A program made the translations under genes and the position numbers. DNA of 7,221 nt, taken from assembly GCA_947070915.1 (NCBI GenBank), contig CAMTDY010000144.1:1-7221 (forward strand), written 5' to 3'. Shown piece after piece: positions 6,081-7,221 of this stretch. The stretch comes from an uncultured Roseburia sp. Lineage in GTDB: Bacteria > Bacillota > Clostridia > Lachnospirales > Lachnospiraceae. How positions within the stretch are numbered: position 1 is the stretch's first letter; every line of letters begins with the position of its first letter. The notes below the pieces were generated by a model that ran no database searches, had not been told where the DNA came from, and was given only the letters and a program-made list of their open reading frames with translations.

Positions 6081-7221
6081 TTAAGATTTGTGACGGCTCT
6101 TTCTTCTTCCTAAAACATAACAACAGACCAGAATAATGATCGTTGCTCCTGTAATACAATAGCCAACAATATATGCATTGTCATGATAATAAAAGGTTAC
6201 TGTATGCTCTCCTGCAGGAATCCGGGTTCCCATGATCAATCCATTTACCATATCTACTTTCTGAGCAGCACCATCTATTTCGGCAAACCAATGTGTAGAA
6301 TAATTCTGCGAAAAACACAAATATGTGTCTGCAGCCGCCGTCACTTTTGCCGTAATCGAATTACTTTCATAAGACAAAACTTTCACGTCAGAGCTGACAT
6401 TTTCATATTCACCGCTTTCCCTGCCCACATAAGCAGTCTTTGCCAGATCATATTTTTCATAATTATCATACATATCATCAAAACTATTCTTCTCAACTAC
6501 ACGGTTCGGAAAAAACAGAATATCCTTAGCATTTACATTTTCATATATTTTTGTTCCCTTCTCGTCGTTTCCCCAATATTTATAGCCGTTCATAGGACTT
6601 ACTACTGAGATTTCGCACTTGTCAATATGAGCCTTTCCCGTAGCCGATTTCGCCAAAATCCGAATGCGTATATCTTCAGTAGCCTGTTCCGCATGATCAG
6701 AAAATAAATACGCTGTGTATTCATCTCCATCTTCTGAGATAAAGAAGGATTTTTCCTGCGATCCTAAATCATAACCTTCACCACCATATAAGTCAGCCGC
6801 CAGGTAGGATAACTCCCGGCTGTCTTCTCCCCGAACTGAAAATGTAACTTTATAGCAGGTATTTCCCTGAACCCCTGACATAATTTCCCCCACACCGACT
6901 CCATTGGAATCAAATGCCAGATCTACATTCTCCTTTGAAATAATCAGATTTGTCTCACAATCTGAATTGTAAATGTTCCCACCGGTACTTTCAATGATAC
7001 CACTGGAATCGATCACATACTTTACCCCCATCATAGACAGAAAATCATTTTGAAATAGGAGATTATTATAAGCACTATGGGATCCGGTCAATAATCCAGA
7101 ATAATTAAAAGGCACACTTGCAGTGCTCCTGCCAAGATTTTTCATATATTTTGTTAACAGGGGATTATTATAGGCAGTGTATGCATTGAGTGAAGGAATT
7201 TCATTTATCTGGCTCTTATTC
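6081..7221 (-). CDS. YfhO-family GT-C membrane glycosyltransferase, C-terminal part (5'-truncated by window edge)
   Basis: The frame is open to the window edge, giving about 379 residues; a Met at 7145 is internal and not the start. Full YfhO proteins are usually 800-900 residues with about a dozen N-terminal membrane spans, so the catalytic membrane part lies outside the window. Seen here are the typical 'MMGVKYVID' segment (plus strand about 7006-7035), a long extracytoplasmic beta-rich region, a 'THWFAEIDGA...VNGLIMGTRIPAGEHTVTFYY' type module (quoted in parts; about 6186-6290) that closes YfhO proteins, one last membrane span (IVGYCITGATIIILVCCYVL) and a basic cytoplasmic tail RRKSRHKS. 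In Bacillus and Listeria, YfhO-like proteins are proposed or shown to transfer sugars from undecaprenyl phosphate to lipoteichoic acid. Next to an ArnC-type GT2 and SMR-type proteins, the same role is inferred; the acceptor is unknown. The gene ends 149 bp before rffA, which has its own promoter. Confidence 0.85.
   Translation of the reverse strand, partial: NKSQINEIPSLNAYTAYNNPLLTKYMKNLGRSTASVPFNYSGLLTGSHSAYNNLLFQNDFLSMMGVKYVIDSSGIIESTGGNIYNSDCETNLIISKENVDLAFDSNGVGVGEIMSGVQGNTCYKVTFSVRGEDSRELSYLAADLYGGEGYDLGSQEKSFFISEDGDEYTAYLFSDHAEQATEDIRIRILAKSATGKAHIDKCEISVVSPMNGYKYWGNDEKGTKIYENVNAKDILFFPNRVVEKNSFDDMYDNYEKYDLAKTAYVGRESGEYENVSSDVKVLSYESNSITAKVTAAADTYLCFSQNYSTHWFAEIDGAAQKVDMVNGLIMGTRIPAGEHTVTFYYHDNAYIVGYCITGATIIILVCCYVLGRRKSRHKS

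Noticed and set aside
6183..6608. Plus-strand open frame of 141 codons antisense to the yfhO-like gene
   Set aside because: It is hydrophobic only by reflection of the opposite strand, and the minus-strand frame has clear YfhO C-terminal features.

Overview
The window looks like a piece of a surface-glycan gene cluster from a low-GC Gram-positive bacterium (Bacillota, most likely Clostridia and perhaps Lachnospiraceae). This rests on the AT-rich composition, strong AAGGAG/GGAGG-type ribosome binding sites, a YfhO-family membrane protein and the mix of families. The taxonomic guess is inference. All eight genes lie on the minus strand, so the window is described from high to low coordinates. 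There is no RNA gene, CRISPR array or insertion sequence, and no gene-free stretch over 300 bases.

Layout in transcription order. (1) 7221-6081: C-terminal part of a YfhO-type GT-C membrane glycosyltransferase, running off the window edge. (2) 6080-5932: a 149-bp gap with two inverted repeats and a good sigma-A-type promoter (TTGCCT, 17 bp, extended TGG-TATAAT). (3) A compact run of seven genes with gaps of 59 bp or less and one ATGA overlap: rffA/wecE-type dTDP-sugar 4-aminotransferase (5931-4804, TTG start), ATP-grasp ligase (4744-3566), ArnC/DPM1-type polyprenyl-phosphate glycosyltransferase (3555-2602), CapK/PaaK-type adenylate-forming enzyme (2596-1307), two small EamA/SMR-type membrane proteins (1271-897 and 900-565), and an acyltransferase-3 family membrane protein that stops early (546-22).

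How the genes may work together (inference). RffA would make a nucleotide-linked 4-amino-4,6-dideoxysugar, by homology dTDP-Fuc4N. The ATP-grasp ligase and/or the CapK-like enzyme would decorate the sugar or its amino group. The ArnC-like enzyme would move the sugar to undecaprenyl phosphate, the SMR-like pair would flip it across the membrane, and the YfhO-type GT-C would transfer it to an extracellular glycopolymer. This resembles both the Gram-negative Arn (aminoarabinose) route and the Gram-positive three-component glycosylation systems (GT2, flippase, YfhO). No N-acetyltransferase of the WecD kind is present in the window; an ATP-grasp gene sits in the position next to rffA. Genes for dTDP-sugar precursors (rmlA, rmlB) are not in the window.
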